From Salipiger marinus (GTDB taxonomy: Bacteria > Pseudomonadota > Alphaproteobacteria > Rhodobacterales > Rhodobacteraceae), in the NCBI RefSeq assembly GCF_900100085.1, contig NZ_FNEJ01000016.1, positions 1 to 64,000 on the forward strand: a DNA stretch of 64,000 bases, read 5' to 3'. Shown piece after piece: positions 17,834 to 26,408 of the stretch; the stretch's first letter is position 1, and the number at the start of each line of letters is the position of its first letter. Below the pieces are notes generated by a model. It was not told the origin of the DNA and made no database searches. It worked only from the letters and a program-made list of their open reading frames with translations. The position numbers and the translations under genes are program-made.

Positions 17834-17956
17834 ATGAGCAAACGACTATCCGGCATCCTGCTGGCGGCGGGGCTCTTGGGCCTTGCGGCCCTGATGTTCC
17901 TGCAGACCTTCAAGGTGCCGGATTCCGGCGCCCGCCCCGGCATAAGCCCAGGATCT
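17834..17956 (+). pseudogene. tctB: TctB small membrane subunit, 5' fragment
   Basis: MSKRLSGILLAAGLLGLAAL followed by MFLQTFKVPDSGARPGISPG is the first membrane helix and start of a TctB protein, which normally has about 150 residues and four helices. After about 40 codons the frame reads into the antisense of the RTX gene ending at 18015. Its place after tctC is the normal operon order. The large subunit tctA is absent, so the transporter is dead here. Confidence 0.6.
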
Positions 17957-18014
17957 TTCGCAGCAAAACCCGCGATCCGGCTCTGGCGCGGCAGCTGTCT
18001 GCCCGCGCCGGACC

Positions 18015-19511
18015 TCAGAAAATCTCAATATCCGAGGCGGTGACCTGCGCGTTCTGCTCGAAGGTGGCGACCAGAAGCTGGGCGTCGCCGCCCGCGCCGT
18101 CGCCATCGAACCAGAGCTGTCCCGACGCACGGTCGAAGATGAAGCGGTCATCGCCATCCTGCGCCCGGGTTCCGGCGACGAACAGATCCGCCTCCAGCAG
18201 CCCCGCCGCCAGCCCGCCAAACAGCGCGCCCTTCATCTTCAGAAGATCGCCCTCATTGGCCTCGTTGGTGTTGAAGTCGATGATGCGGTCGACATTGTCC
18301 CGCCCCGGCGCGCGGTCGAAGACGAAGGTGTCGGCTCCCGCCTGCCCGCGCAGCGTGTCGCGGCCCTCGCGCCCGGCGATCAGGTTGTCATAGGGATTGC
18401 CGATGATCAGGTTGTCGAGCCCGTTGCCGATGCCGTTGATCGTCAGCGGATCACCCGCCTTGGTCAGGACCGTCTGCAGATAAAGCCGCTCCACATGCGC
18501 GGGCAGCGCATAGGAGAAGAACGCCTTCACCGTATCCGCCCCCCCGCGGCCCGGCCCCTCGATCACCGTGTCGCCGGGGGTGCGCACCAGATAGGTGTCA
18601 TTGCCCGCCCCGCCGATCAGCGTGTCGATATTGGGCCCGCCATCCAGAATATTGTCCTGATCATTGCCGCGGATTTCGTTGCGCAGCCCGTTGCCAGCCC
18701 CCAGCACGGCCTCGCCGGTAAGGAAGAGGTTTTCGATATGCTGGCGGCCCATGCGGAAATCGACCGAAGAGATCACCGTGTCGGTGCCACCCCATTTGCG
18801 GCTTTCCAGCACCAGATCGCCCAGATCGTCCACATGGAACAGATCGCCCCCCGGCCCGCCGATCATCTTGTCGGCGCCCGCGCCGCCATCGATCGTGTCA
18901 TGGCCATACCAGCCGTTCAGCGTGTCATCGGCGCTGCCCCCGGTCAGCATGTCGCCGCCGCGGCTGCCCATCAGATCCTGCGGGCGGTCGGGCTGCGGTT
19001 CGGGATCGGGCGGGGTGCCGTCATCCAGCAGCAGCACGCCATCGGTGGCGGCAAAGTTCTGCGTCGCCATCACCGACAGCAGCGTGGCGCCGGAGGAATA
19101 GGTGAATTCGCCCAGCTCGATGCCGATGCCGATCACCTCATATTCGGGGCGAAGAATGTTGGCGCGGTGGCCGGGGCTGTTCATCAGGCTGACATGCAGA
19201 TCCTCGACATCGTCGAAATAGCCTTCGGCGCCGCGCGCCGACTGCACCGCCAGATTTTCCCCCGACCGCCAGCTGCCGGAAAAATCGAAGCCCGCCGCGC
19301 GCATGCGGTCGGTGGCGCTGCTGGCGTCGCTGTCGCCGGGCAGCACCCGCCCGGAATGGCTGAAGATGTCACTGTCGAGCATCCAGTCGGAATGGATCTC
19401 TGCCGAGGCGTTCAGATGCTGTTCAAGCCGCAGGGCCTGCAGCCCCAGCGCCGCGCGTTCGGCATTGATGAGGTCGAGCATGTGACGCTCGAGATCGCTG
19501 GCGATGGACAT
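18015..19511 (-). CDS. CAP/SCP-domain protein with RTX repeats, probable type I secretion cargo
   Basis: About 498 residues. The N-terminal 150 form a CAP (SCP/PR-1-like) domain: AEIHSDWMLDSDIFSHSG with two histidines, SGENLAVQS, and HVSLMNSPGHRANILRPEYEVIGIGI. The rest holds calcium-binding nonapeptides (GSRGGDMLTGGSADDTLNGW, GYGHDTIDGGAGADKMIGG) and ends in ASDIEIF, a hydrophobic tail like type I secretion signals. No Sec signal is present. The ATG at 19511 has GGAG about seven bases upstream; an ATG at 19532 is possible. The start is 45 bases after the stop of a second RTX gene, suggesting co-transcription. Residues from about 290 are close to the C-terminal half of that neighbour. Cargo for the exporter at 35.3-41.0 kb by inference. 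Confidence 0.8.
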   Translation of the reverse strand: MSIASDLERHMLDLINAERAALGLQALRLEQHLNASAEIHSDWMLDSDIFSHSGRVLPGDSDASSATDRMRAAGFDFSGSWRSGENLAVQSARGAEGYFDDVEDLHVSLMNSPGHRANILRPEYEVIGIGIELGEFTYSSGATLLSVMATQNFAATDGVLLLDDGTPPDPEPQPDRPQDLMGSRGGDMLTGGSADDTLNGWYGHDTIDGGAGADKMIGGPGGDLFHVDDLGDLVLESRKWGGTDTVISSVDFRMGRQHIENLFLTGEAVLGAGNGLRNEIRGNDQDNILDGGPNIDTLIGGAGNDTYLVRTPGDTVIEGPGRGGADTVKAFFSYALPAHVERLYLQTVLTKAGDPLTINGIGNGLDNLIIGNPYDNLIAGREGRDTLRGQAGADTFVFDRAPGRDNVDRIIDFNTNEANEGDLLKMKGALFGGLAAGLLEADLFVAGTRAQDGDDRFIFDRASGQLWFDGDGAGGDAQLLVATFEQNAQVTASDIEIF

Positions 19512-19555
19512 ATAGGTCTCCGTCAAGGCCATGATCCCCGCCGGGGCGGAGCTTT

Positions 19556-22087
19556 CTAGAAAAAAAGCACATCCCCCGGACCGAGGTCCACCCCCGCATT
19601 CAGCACGAAGGTCAGCTGCGCGGGTTTCGGCCCGGTGCCGTCGGGATCGACCCAAACTCCGCCGGTGGCGGCGTCATACAGCAACCGGTCCCCGGCATCG
19701 GCAGCGCTGCGGCCTTCGTGAAACATGGCCCGGCTGACCCCGCCCGGTGCCAGCCCGAACAGCTGCGCCTTGATCCAGAGCGCATCCTCGCCGGGGGTGA
19801 AATCCAGCACCCGGTCCACATTGTCCGGCCCCGGCGCGCGGTCGAAGATGAAGGTATCGGCCCCGCCCTGCCCGCGCAGGATGTCGCGCCCGCCGCGCCC
19901 GGCGATGACATTGTCATAAGGCGTGCCGACGATGGTGTTGGCCAGATCGTTGCCGATGCCGTTGATGGAAACCGGGGTGCCCGCAGCCGTGCGCACCGTC
20001 TGCAGATGGAGATCTTCCACATGCGCGGGCAGGGCATAGGAGCGGAAGGCCTTGATGGTGTCGTGCCCTTCGCCCGGGGCCTCGATCACCGTGTCGCCGG
20101 GGGAGCGCACCAGATAGGTGTCATGGCCCGCGCCCCCCACCAGCGTGTCGCTGTTCTTGCCGCCATCGAGAAGGTTGGCGCCCGCATTGCCGGTGATGCG
20201 GTTGGCAAGCCCGTTGCCGATGCCGCGCAGCGGCGCGGTGCCGGTCAGGGTCAGATCCTCCAGATGCGCGCCGCCCATCCAGAAATCCACCGAGGCCAGC
20301 ACATGGTCCTGCCCCTGCCAGCGCGGGCTTTCCAGCACCCGGTCGCCAAGATTGTCGACGACATAGACATCCGAACCCGGCCCTCCCATCAGCAGGTCGG
20401 CGCCCGGCCCGCCATCCAGCCAGTCATTGCCCGACAGCCCGGTCAGCGTGTCGCTGCCGCCGCCGCCCGACAGGACGTCGCGCGCCATACCGCCGGTCAG
20501 CCGGTCGGCGCGGTCGGTACCGCTGGACTCTTCGGACGCGGCCAGCACCTGCGCGAACCAGCCCGGCATCAGCCGGTCCGCCTCCAGCAGATCCATGGCG
20601 CGGATCCGTGCCACCGGCAGGCCGGTGGCGGTGGCAGTGGTGAGGCGCAGCACCTCCCGGCCAAAGGCGATCTCGGCGCCATCCTCGGTCTCGCGCAGGG
20701 TCAGCTGGTCGGGATTGCGCAGGAAGGCCCAGCCCGACAGGTCGAGCCGGTCGATCCCCGGCTGGAAATCCGTGATCACATCCGGGGCGCCATCGGCGGT
20801 CAGCACGAAGATATCCGCCCCCGTCCCCCCGGTCAGCGTGTCGGATCCGGCCCCGTCCATCACGATGTCATTGCCCGCACCGCCAAGGATCCGTTCGGCC
20901 CCGGCGCCGCCCGCCAGCAGGTCATCGCCGCTGCTGCCCGCAAGCGGCGCCTCGGTCCCGGTCCCCTGCCGCAACAGCCCCGCAGGCAGGTCGGCGGCAA
21001 AGACGGTGATCCCCGGCTCCGATCCGGGGGTGACCGCCAGCCGCAGCACCCCGTCCGGCCCCACCGCCAGATCCATGGCAGAGATGCTGGCCAGCGTGCT
21101 GCCTTCGCCATCCTCCAGCGTGCCCATATGCAGCAGCCGCCCGTCGGGCAAAAGCTCGAACAGGCTGAGCCCATGTTCGGATCCGGCGGCGGCCAGCCAA
21201 ACCCGGCCATGATGTTCTGCCACCTCCAGCAGGCGCACGCCCCCCAGCCGCATGTCGGGCGCGTCCATCACGTGATCGGTGGCGGTCAGCCGCCCGCCCG
21301 ACCCGGCGCGGAAGACCGAGAGCGTGCCGCTGCCCTGCCCTGCCACCACCACATGGGCCACCCCGCCCGACAGGGTGCTGACCACCGCCGCAGCCCCCGC
21401 GATGCCCGGGCCGCTGTCCATGTCGAAGCGCTGCAGCAGCGCCGGGCGGCCCGCCTCGTCCAGCCGGTAGACCCCCAGCGCTGCGGCGCCATCGGCGCTG
21501 GCCACAAGGTAATCCGTGCTGCCATGGCGGTAGCTGGCAAGCCCGGTGATGCGCCCGCCCTCCCCAGCCAGATCCGCCGGGGTGCGGGCCATCTGCACCA
21601 GCGCGCCGGTCTGCGACAGCTGCCATGTCAGGATGCGGTCCTGCCCCTGCGGCGTGCCGAAGACGAGGCTGCGCGTGCCCTGATCCAGCTGCAGCACCTG
21701 CGCCAGATCGGCGGGCAGCGCCCGGGTGCCGGGGCTCGCGCCACTGCCGGAAAAGGCGCCGCCCTCACCCGTCGCAAAGCTCCAGAGCCCGGCGCGGTTC
21801 ACCCCGGTCGCGGCCAGATGCGGCGCGGCGCCGCCCATGTCCAGCAGCAGCAGCCGGGTGTCCTGCCCCACGGCCACGCCACCGGGAAAGCCCGCCGCAT
21901 CAAACCGCTGCGGGCTGCCCGCCCCGTCAAGCCGCCAGCCCGCCAGCCCCGCGCCGCCGCCGCGCGTGGCGGTGTAGATCACCACCTGCCCCCCCGCCGT
22001 GGCCAGTTCCAGATCGCTGACCCCGCGCAGGAAAGGATCCCCCGCCCCCGCGACCCGCATCCCCCGGTTCCAGTCCAGCTGCACCAT
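19556..22087 (-). CDS. large RTX-repeat protein with beta-propeller-like N-terminus, probable type I secretion cargo
   Basis: 843 residues from the ATG at 22087 (MVQLDWNRGMRVAG). Residues 1-390 contain recurring segments of the kind (D)LAVGPDGVLRLAVT, ITGLASYRHGSTDYLVASADG and VVSTLSGGVAHVVVAGQGSGTLSVFRAG, suggesting a beta-propeller; no enzyme motif was recognised. Several blocks of GGxGxD repeats follow (GSSGDDLLAGGAGAERILGG, GGGGSDTLTGLSGNDWLDGG), then a C-terminal half closely similar to the CAP-RTX neighbour and a hydrophobic end (VLFF). No Sec signal. The region before the start carries the 16-base palindrome at 22228 and is duplicated upstream of the relic at 23793. Extracellular role unknown. 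Confidence 0.8.
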   Translation of the reverse strand: MVQLDWNRGMRVAGAGDPFLRGVSDLELATAGGQVVIYTATRGGGAGLAGWRLDGAGSPQRFDAAGFPGGVAVGQDTRLLLLDMGGAAPHLAATGVNRAGLWSFATGEGGAFSGSGASPGTRALPADLAQVLQLDQGTRSLVFGTPQGQDRILTWQLSQTGALVQMARTPADLAGEGGRITGLASYRHGSTDYLVASADGAAALGVYRLDEAGRPALLQRFDMDSGPGIAGAAAVVSTLSGGVAHVVVAGQGSGTLSVFRAGSGGRLTATDHVMDAPDMRLGGVRLLEVAEHHGRVWLAAAGSEHGLSLFELLPDGRLLHMGTLEDGEGSTLASISAMDLAVGPDGVLRLAVTPGSEPGITVFAADLPAGLLRQGTGTEAPLAGSSGDDLLAGGAGAERILGGAGNDIVMDGAGSDTLTGGTGADIFVLTADGAPDVITDFQPGIDRLDLSGWAFLRNPDQLTLRETEDGAEIAFGREVLRLTTATATGLPVARIRAMDLLEADRLMPGWFAQVLAASEESSGTDRADRLTGGMARDVLSGGGGSDTLTGLSGNDWLDGGPGADLLMGGPGSDVYVVDNLGDRVLESPRWQGQDHVLASVDFWMGGAHLEDLTLTGTAPLRGIGNGLANRITGNAGANLLDGGKNSDTLVGGAGHDTYLVRSPGDTVIEAPGEGHDTIKAFRSYALPAHVEDLHLQTVRTAAGTPVSINGIGNDLANTIVGTPYDNVIAGRGGRDILRGQGGADTFIFDRAPGPDNVDRVLDFTPGEDALWIKAQLFGLAPGGVSRAMFHEGRSAADAGDRLLYDAATGGVWVDPDGTGPKPAQLTFVLNAGVDLGPGDVLFF

Positions 22088-22225
22088 GACACATCCCCGC
22101 CCAAGACCCCCGCCTGCGGAGATGCCCGCGCGGCGCGGCGGCAAGCGGGGACAGGATGTGGCAGGATCGCGGAGTTCGTGCCGGGTTTGACTCAAAGCCT
22201 GCCGATCCGGCAGCGCGGGGGCAAA

Positions 22226-22245
22226 ACCTTTCGCATGCGAAAGAT
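22226..22245. repeat. palindrome copy 1, candidate parS-like site
   Basis: Core CTTTCGCATGCGAAAG at 22228-22243 is a perfect 16-base palindrome, with one mismatch in the next flanking pair. It lies between the divergent RTX gene (start 22087) and phosphohexomutase gene (start 22371). See the other copies at 24402, 27294, 28252 and 33980. Confidence 0.85.
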
Positions 22246-22370
22246 CCGGGCGTGCTGCAGCGGCACAGGCGTTGCGATCCTGTCATGGCCGCGCCTATAG
22301 AAAGCGGTGGGATCCCGGCTGCATCGCCGCAGTTCCGGGGCAGGGAACAACACGAGGGACAGAGCGGGTC

Positions 22371-23744
22371 ATGGCACCAAAATTCGGAACAAGCGGGCTG
22401 CGCGGGCTGGTGACGGAGCTGACGCCCGCGCTGGTCGAGGATCACGTGCGGGCCTTTCTGGCGGCCTGCGACACTGGCGGCGCGATCTGTCTGGGCTGGG
22501 ATCTGCGGCCCTCGTCGCCGCGCATCGCGCAGGATGTGATCCGCGCCGCCGCCAGCATGGATGTGGCGGTGATCGATTGCGGCGCCGTGCCGACCCCGGC
22601 ACTGGCGCTGGCGGCGCAGGCGCGCGGCGCGGGGGCCGTGATGATCACCGGCAGCCATATCCCCGCCGACCGCAACGGGCTGAAATTCTACGTGCGCTCG
22701 GGCGAGATCACCAAGGAGGACGAGGCGGCGATCACTGCAGCGCTTGGCACCACGCCGCGCACCGACACCGCCCCCGAGACCCAGGCCGATCCGGATTGCG
22801 GCGCGCGCTTTGTCGCCCGCTATCTGCAGGCCTGCGGGACGGGCGCGCTCCGCGGACGCCGCATCGGGCTTTACAGCCATTCCGCCGTGGGCCGCGACCT
22901 GATGGCCGAGATCCTGACCGGGCTCGGCGCCGAGGTGGTGGATCTGGGCCGCTCCGACATCTTCATCCCCGTGGACACCGAGGCGGTGGATCCGGAGGTG
23001 CGGGCGCAGATCGCGGACTGGGTGGCGGAGCACCGGCTGGATGCGCTGGTCTCTACCGATGGCGACAGCGACCGGCCGCTTCTGGCGGATGAAACCGGCG
23101 CCATCGTGCCCGGCGACATCATGGGCCAGATCACCGCCGCGGCGCTGGGGGCAGAGACCGTGGTGACGCCGATCTCCTCCAACAGCGGGGTGACGGCCAA
23201 GGGCTTTGCTGCAGTGCAGCGTACCCGCATCGGCTCGCCCTTCGTGATCGCCGCCATGGAAGCGGCAGGCGGCAAGGTGGTGGGCTATGAGGCCAATGGC
23301 GGCTTTCTGCTGGGGTTCGAGGCCGAGGGGCCCAAGGGATCCTTCGCCCCGCTGCGCACCCGCGACTGCGTGCTGCCGCTGGTGATGGCGCTGATCGCCG
23401 CAGGCCCGGGGCCGCTTTCGGCGCGCGTGGCGCAGGAGCCGCCGGTGGTGACGCTGGCCGACCGGCTGCAGGAGGTGTCGCAGGAGGCCTCGCAGCCTTT
23501 CGTGGCAGCCTTGGCCAGCGATCTAGAGGCGCGCGCGACCTTTCTGGCGGCACTGGGCGGCAGCGAAGCGGCGGTGGATCTGACCGACGGGGTGCGGATC
23601 ACGCTGACGGATGGCCGGGTGGTGCATGTGCGCCCCTCGGGCAATGCCCCGGAACTGCGGCTTTACGTGGAGGCGCAGGACCGCGCCGGGGCGGAGGCGC
23701 TGCTGCAGGCGGGGCTGGCCGAGCTGCGCCGCAGGCTCGGCTGA
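22371..23744 (+). CDS. phosphohexomutase (phosphomannomutase/phosphoglucomutase family)
   Basis: Interconverts hexose 1- and 6-phosphates, probably mannose or glucose, for nucleotide-sugar supply. 457 residues from the ATG at 22371 (MAPKFGTSGLRG). Active-site serine loop ITGSHIPADRNGLKFY with Ser at about 95; metal-binding loop DGDSDRP (230-236); sugar-specificity loop VGYEANGGFLLG; C-terminal phosphate-binding loop RPSGNAPELRLYVEA. The serine loop reads TGSHIP where most relatives have TASHNP, so it is an unusual subgroup. No phosphomannose isomerase or GDP-mannose pyrophosphorylase is seen in the window, although gmd (52802) needs GDP-mannose. A good terminator follows. Confidence 0.85.
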   Translation: MAPKFGTSGLRGLVTELTPALVEDHVRAFLAACDTGGAICLGWDLRPSSPRIAQDVIRAAASMDVAVIDCGAVPTPALALAAQARGAGAVMITGSHIPADRNGLKFYVRSGEITKEDEAAITAALGTTPRTDTAPETQADPDCGARFVARYLQACGTGALRGRRIGLYSHSAVGRDLMAEILTGLGAEVVDLGRSDIFIPVDTEAVDPEVRAQIADWVAEHRLDALVSTDGDSDRPLLADETGAIVPGDIMGQITAAALGAETVVTPISSNSGVTAKGFAAVQRTRIGSPFVIAAMEAAGGKVVGYEANGGFLLGFEAEGPKGSFAPLRTRDCVLPLVMALIAAGPGPLSARVAQEPPVVTLADRLQEVSQEASQPFVAALASDLEARATFLAALGGSEAAVDLTDGVRITLTDGRVVHVRPSGNAPELRLYVEAQDRAGAEALLQAGLAELRRRLG

Positions 23745-23754
23745 CCCTCCCCTC

Positions 23755-23782
23755 TGCCCCGGTCTGTACGGACCGGGGCAGG
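23755..23782. terminator. terminator between phosphohexomutase and RTX relic
   Basis: Exact 11-base arms CTGCCCCGGTC and GACCGGGGCAG with a 6-base loop, starting 11 bases after the phosphohexomutase stop and ending 11 bases before the 3' end of the convergent relic. Likely works in both directions; no T-run. Confidence 0.6.
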
Positions 23783-23792
23783 GTAGACAGCC

Positions 23793-24270
23793 TCAGAAAA
23801 TCTCGATATCCGCTGCGGCCACCTGCGCGTTCTGGTCGAAGATGGCGACCAGAACCTGCGCCATCGGCGGTCAGCATCCCCGGCTCCGACCCCGAGATGA
23901 CGGCCAGCCGCAGCACCCCGTCCGACCCCACCGCAGATCCATGGCCGCCGCGCCGTTCCGGCGCGGAACACCGCCAGCGTGCCGCTGCCCTGCCCCGCCA
24001 TTACCACCTACACCTCGCCGTCCAGATCCGCGCTGACCACTGCCGAGGCCCCCGCGATGCCTGGGCCATTGCTCATGTCGAAACGCTGCAGCAGCGCTGG
24101 CGTGCAGGGGCTATTGAGGCTCCATGCGGCCACCCACGCGCCGCCGCGCGTGGCGGCATAGATCACCACCTGCCCCCCAGCAGAGGTCAGTTCCAGATCG
24201 GTAACCCCGCTGAGGAAGGGAGCGGTGATCCCCGCGATCCCGTCTTCCGGGTCCAGTTCAGCTGCACCAC
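23793..24270 (-). pseudogene. deleted and frameshifted copy of the RTX gene at 19556
   Basis: The minus strand keeps the N-terminal segment (FLSGVTDLELTSAGGQVVIYAATRGG, LLQRFDMSNGPGIAGASAVVS) and a C-terminus reading AQVLVAIFDQNAQVAAADIEIF, but everything between, including the calcium repeats, is gone. The initiator ATG of the parent is replaced (GTG GTG at 24268-24270 and 24265-24267), and the frame shifts after LNW. The tail is closer to the CAP-RTX gene (ASDIEIF) than to the gene at 19556, so the relic may be a recombinant of the two. It is not translatable into a secreted RTX protein. Confidence 0.75.
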
Positions 24271-24423
24271 GGCACACCCCTGCCAAGACCTTTCGCTCTT
24301 GGGGGATACCACGCCGGGCAGGCCACAATCGGGGACAGGATGTGGCGGGATCTCGGAGTTCGGGCGCGATGTGAGTCACAGCCTGCGCAGCAGACCCAAT
24401 AAACCTTTCGCATGCGAAAGGTT
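24271..24423. repeat. duplicated upstream region of the RTX gene, with palindrome
   Basis: This stretch resembles 22088-22245, upstream of the intact RTX gene: both share CGGGGACAGGATGTGGC, then GGATC, CGGAGTTCG, an AGCCTGC block and the palindrome. The duplication therefore took in the promoter region as well as the gene. Bases 24424-24630, before kdsD, show no further gene; a promoter for kdsD is expected there. Confidence 0.6.
24402..24423. repeat. palindrome copy 2, candidate parS-like site
   Basis: Perfect 22-base palindrome around the core CTTTCGCATGCGAAAG (24405-24420), flanked by AAC and GTT. It is 208 bases upstream of kdsD and lies within the duplicated RTX upstream region, so copies 1 and 2 may share one origin. 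Confidence 0.9.
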
Positions 24424-24630
24424 GCGCAGGGGCCGCGGGGGGGACATGCCGCTTGAAACCCTTGCCCGGGTCATCGACAATCGCGCTTCGGGTGGCGGCC
24501 ATTGCGGCCCGGATGTGCCTGCCCTTGCCAGAGACCGCTGCCTCTGCTTCACCCGCAGGGACAGGCCGCGACAGGGCAGGGGCCCGGGCCTGCGGTATCG
24601 GGCCGGAAAATGTGATGGGGAGACTCCGCC

Positions 24631-25614
24631 TTGAATGATGCGGCAGAGATCGGGGGCCATGTCCTTGACGGGTTCGTGACCCGGTTCACCGAGGTGGTGG
24701 CAAAGGAGGCCGACGCGGTAAAGGCGCTGGCCCTGGCGGATCCGCAGGCCATCGCCGCCGCCTGCCAGCTGATCTTTGACTGCCGCGGGCGGGTGATCTG
24801 CAGCGGCATGGGCAAATCCGGCCATATCGCGCGCAAGATCGCCGCCACCCTGTCCTCGACCGGCACTCCTGCGCATTTTGTGCATCCCGGCGAGGCGAGC
24901 CATGGCGATCTGGGCATGATCCAGCCCGGCGACGTGCTGCTGGCGCTGTCCAATTCCGGCGAGACGCGGGAGCTGGCCGATGTGCTGACCTATGCCGCGC
25001 GCCGCGCCATCCCGATGATCGCCATCACCAAAAGCGCCGACAGCGCGCTGGCCCGTCATGCGGCGGCGGTGCTGCTGCTGCCGGACATGCCAGAGGCCTG
25101 TTCGATCCACATGGCGCCCACCACCTCGACCACCTGCAGCCTTGTCATCGGCGATGCGATGGCGGTGGCGGTGATGCAGGCACGCGGGTTCCAGCGCGAG
25201 GATTTCCTTGGCTTCCATCCCGGCGGCAAGCTGGGGGCGCAGCTGCTGACGGTGGAGCACCTGATGCACAAGGGTGCTGCGCTGCCGGTGCTGGCGCCTT
25301 CGGCCTCGATGGAGGAGGCGATCCTCGAGATGACCTCCAAGGGCTTCGGCATCGCGGCGGTGGTCGAGGACGGGCGGCTGCTGGCCGTGGTCACCGATGG
25401 CGACCTGCGGCGCAACATCCGCAACATTCTGGACAAGGCGGTGTCCGAGGTGGTCAATTACACCCCGAAGGTGATCGCCCCGGGGGCCCTTGCCTCGGAA
25501 GCCCTTGGCATGATGAATGCGCTTCGCGTCAATGCGCTGTGCGTCGTCGGCGAAAACAACAACCTGGTCGGTCTGATTCATCTGCACGACTGTCTGAGAG
25601 CCGAGGTGGCCTGA
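24631..25614 (+). CDS. kdsD: arabinose-5-phosphate isomerase
   Basis: Converts ribulose 5-phosphate to arabinose 5-phosphate, first step to KDO (KdsD/KpsF family). 327 residues: SIS sugar-isomerase domain (about 35-175, with VICSGMGKSGHIARKIAATLSSTG and LLALSNSGETREL), then two CBS motifs (about 205-325, ending VVGENNNLVGLIHLHDCLRAEVA). Starts at a TTG (24631) with GGGGAG eight bases upstream. The stop overlaps the kdsB start by one base. A plasmid copy beside capsule-export genes suggests a KpsF-like role, providing KDO for a capsule linker independently of the LPS copy. Confidence 0.93.
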   Translation: MNDAAEIGGHVLDGFVTRFTEVVAKEADAVKALALADPQAIAAACQLIFDCRGRVICSGMGKSGHIARKIAATLSSTGTPAHFVHPGEASHGDLGMIQPGDVLLALSNSGETRELADVLTYAARRAIPMIAITKSADSALARHAAAVLLLPDMPEACSIHMAPTTSTTCSLVIGDAMAVAVMQARGFQREDFLGFHPGGKLGAQLLTVEHLMHKGAALPVLAPSASMEEAILEMTSKGFGIAAVVEDGRLLAVVTDGDLRRNIRNILDKAVSEVVNYTPKVIAPGALASEALGMMNALRVNALCVVGENNNLVGLIHLHDCLRAEVA

Positions 25615-26408
25615 TGCCCGAACCGATCATCCTCATTCCCGCCCGCTATGCCTCGACCCGCTATCCCGGCAAGCCGCTGGTCAGCCTGAAAGGCGCCGAT
25701 GGCGAAAAGACCCTGATCCAGCGCAGCTGGGAGGTGGCCTGCCGCGTGCTGCCGCGCGACCAGGTCTATGTCTGCACCGATGACGACCGCATCATCGCCG
25801 CCGCCGAAGGCTTCGGCGCCCAGACGGTGCTGACCTCGGACCGCTGCCGCAACGGCACCGAACGCTGCGCCGAGGCGGTGCGGAACCTAGGCACCGATGC
25901 CGAGATCGTGGTCAACCTTCAGGGCGACGCGCCGCTGACCCCGTCATGGTTCGTCGCCGATCTGATCGAGGCGATGCGCCGCGCCCCCGAGCTCAGCGCC
26001 GCCACCCCGGTGCTGCGCTGTGACGCCGCCACGCTGCAATCGCTGAAGAACGACCGCCGCGCCGGCCGTGTCGGCGCCACCACCGCCGTTTTCGGCACGG
26101 ACTGGAACGCGCTTTACTTCTCCAAGGAAATCATCCCGTTCTGCGACCAGCTTGCCGCCGATGCACCGATCCCGGTGTTTCACCATGTTGGCGTCTATGC
26201 CTTCCGCGCCAAGGCGCTGGCTGCCTATCCCGACCTGCCGGTTGGCACGCTGGAACAGCTTGAAGGGCTGGAACAGCTGCGGTTTCTGGAAAACGGTCTG
26301 GTGATGAAATGCGTCGAGGTGAATGCCCGCGGCCGGGTGTTCTGGGAGCTGAACAATCCCACCGACGTGCCGCTGATCGAGGCGGAGCTGCAAAAGGAAC
26401 TTGCATGA
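25614..26408 (+). CDS. kdsB: CMP-KDO synthetase
   Basis: Activates KDO with CTP (KdsB/KpsU family). 264 residues from the ATG at 25614. N-terminal nucleotide-binding signature IILIPARYASTRYPGKPL (5-22), VYVCTDDDRI, RNGTERCAEAV and VVNLQGDAPLTPSW; the usual GDEP at the last site reads GDAP, so the acidic residue there is missing. C-terminal part has HVGVYAFRAKAL and LEQLRFLENG, both typical. Overlaps kdsD by one base and kdsA by four. The substituted site might mark a variant substrate (another ulosonic acid); KDO remains most likely because kdsA and kdsD flank it. Confidence 0.88.
   Translation: MPEPIILIPARYASTRYPGKPLVSLKGADGEKTLIQRSWEVACRVLPRDQVYVCTDDDRIIAAAEGFGAQTVLTSDRCRNGTERCAEAVRNLGTDAEIVVNLQGDAPLTPSWFVADLIEAMRRAPELSAATPVLRCDAATLQSLKNDRRAGRVGATTAVFGTDWNALYFSKEIIPFCDQLAADAPIPVFHHVGVYAFRAKALAAYPDLPVGTLEQLEGLEQLRFLENGLVMKCVEVNARGRVFWELNNPTDVPLIEAELQKELA

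Noticed and set aside
19718-22300. An 860-codon plus-strand frame opposite the RTX gene
   Set aside because: It is antisense to calcium repeats, rich in Arg/Gln/Pro and without recognisable domains; the minus strand has the GGxGxD repeats.
18015-24290. CRISPR-like periodicity in the calcium-repeat coding regions
   Set aside because: The repeats are short coding nonapeptides without constant spacers, and no cas genes were recognised.
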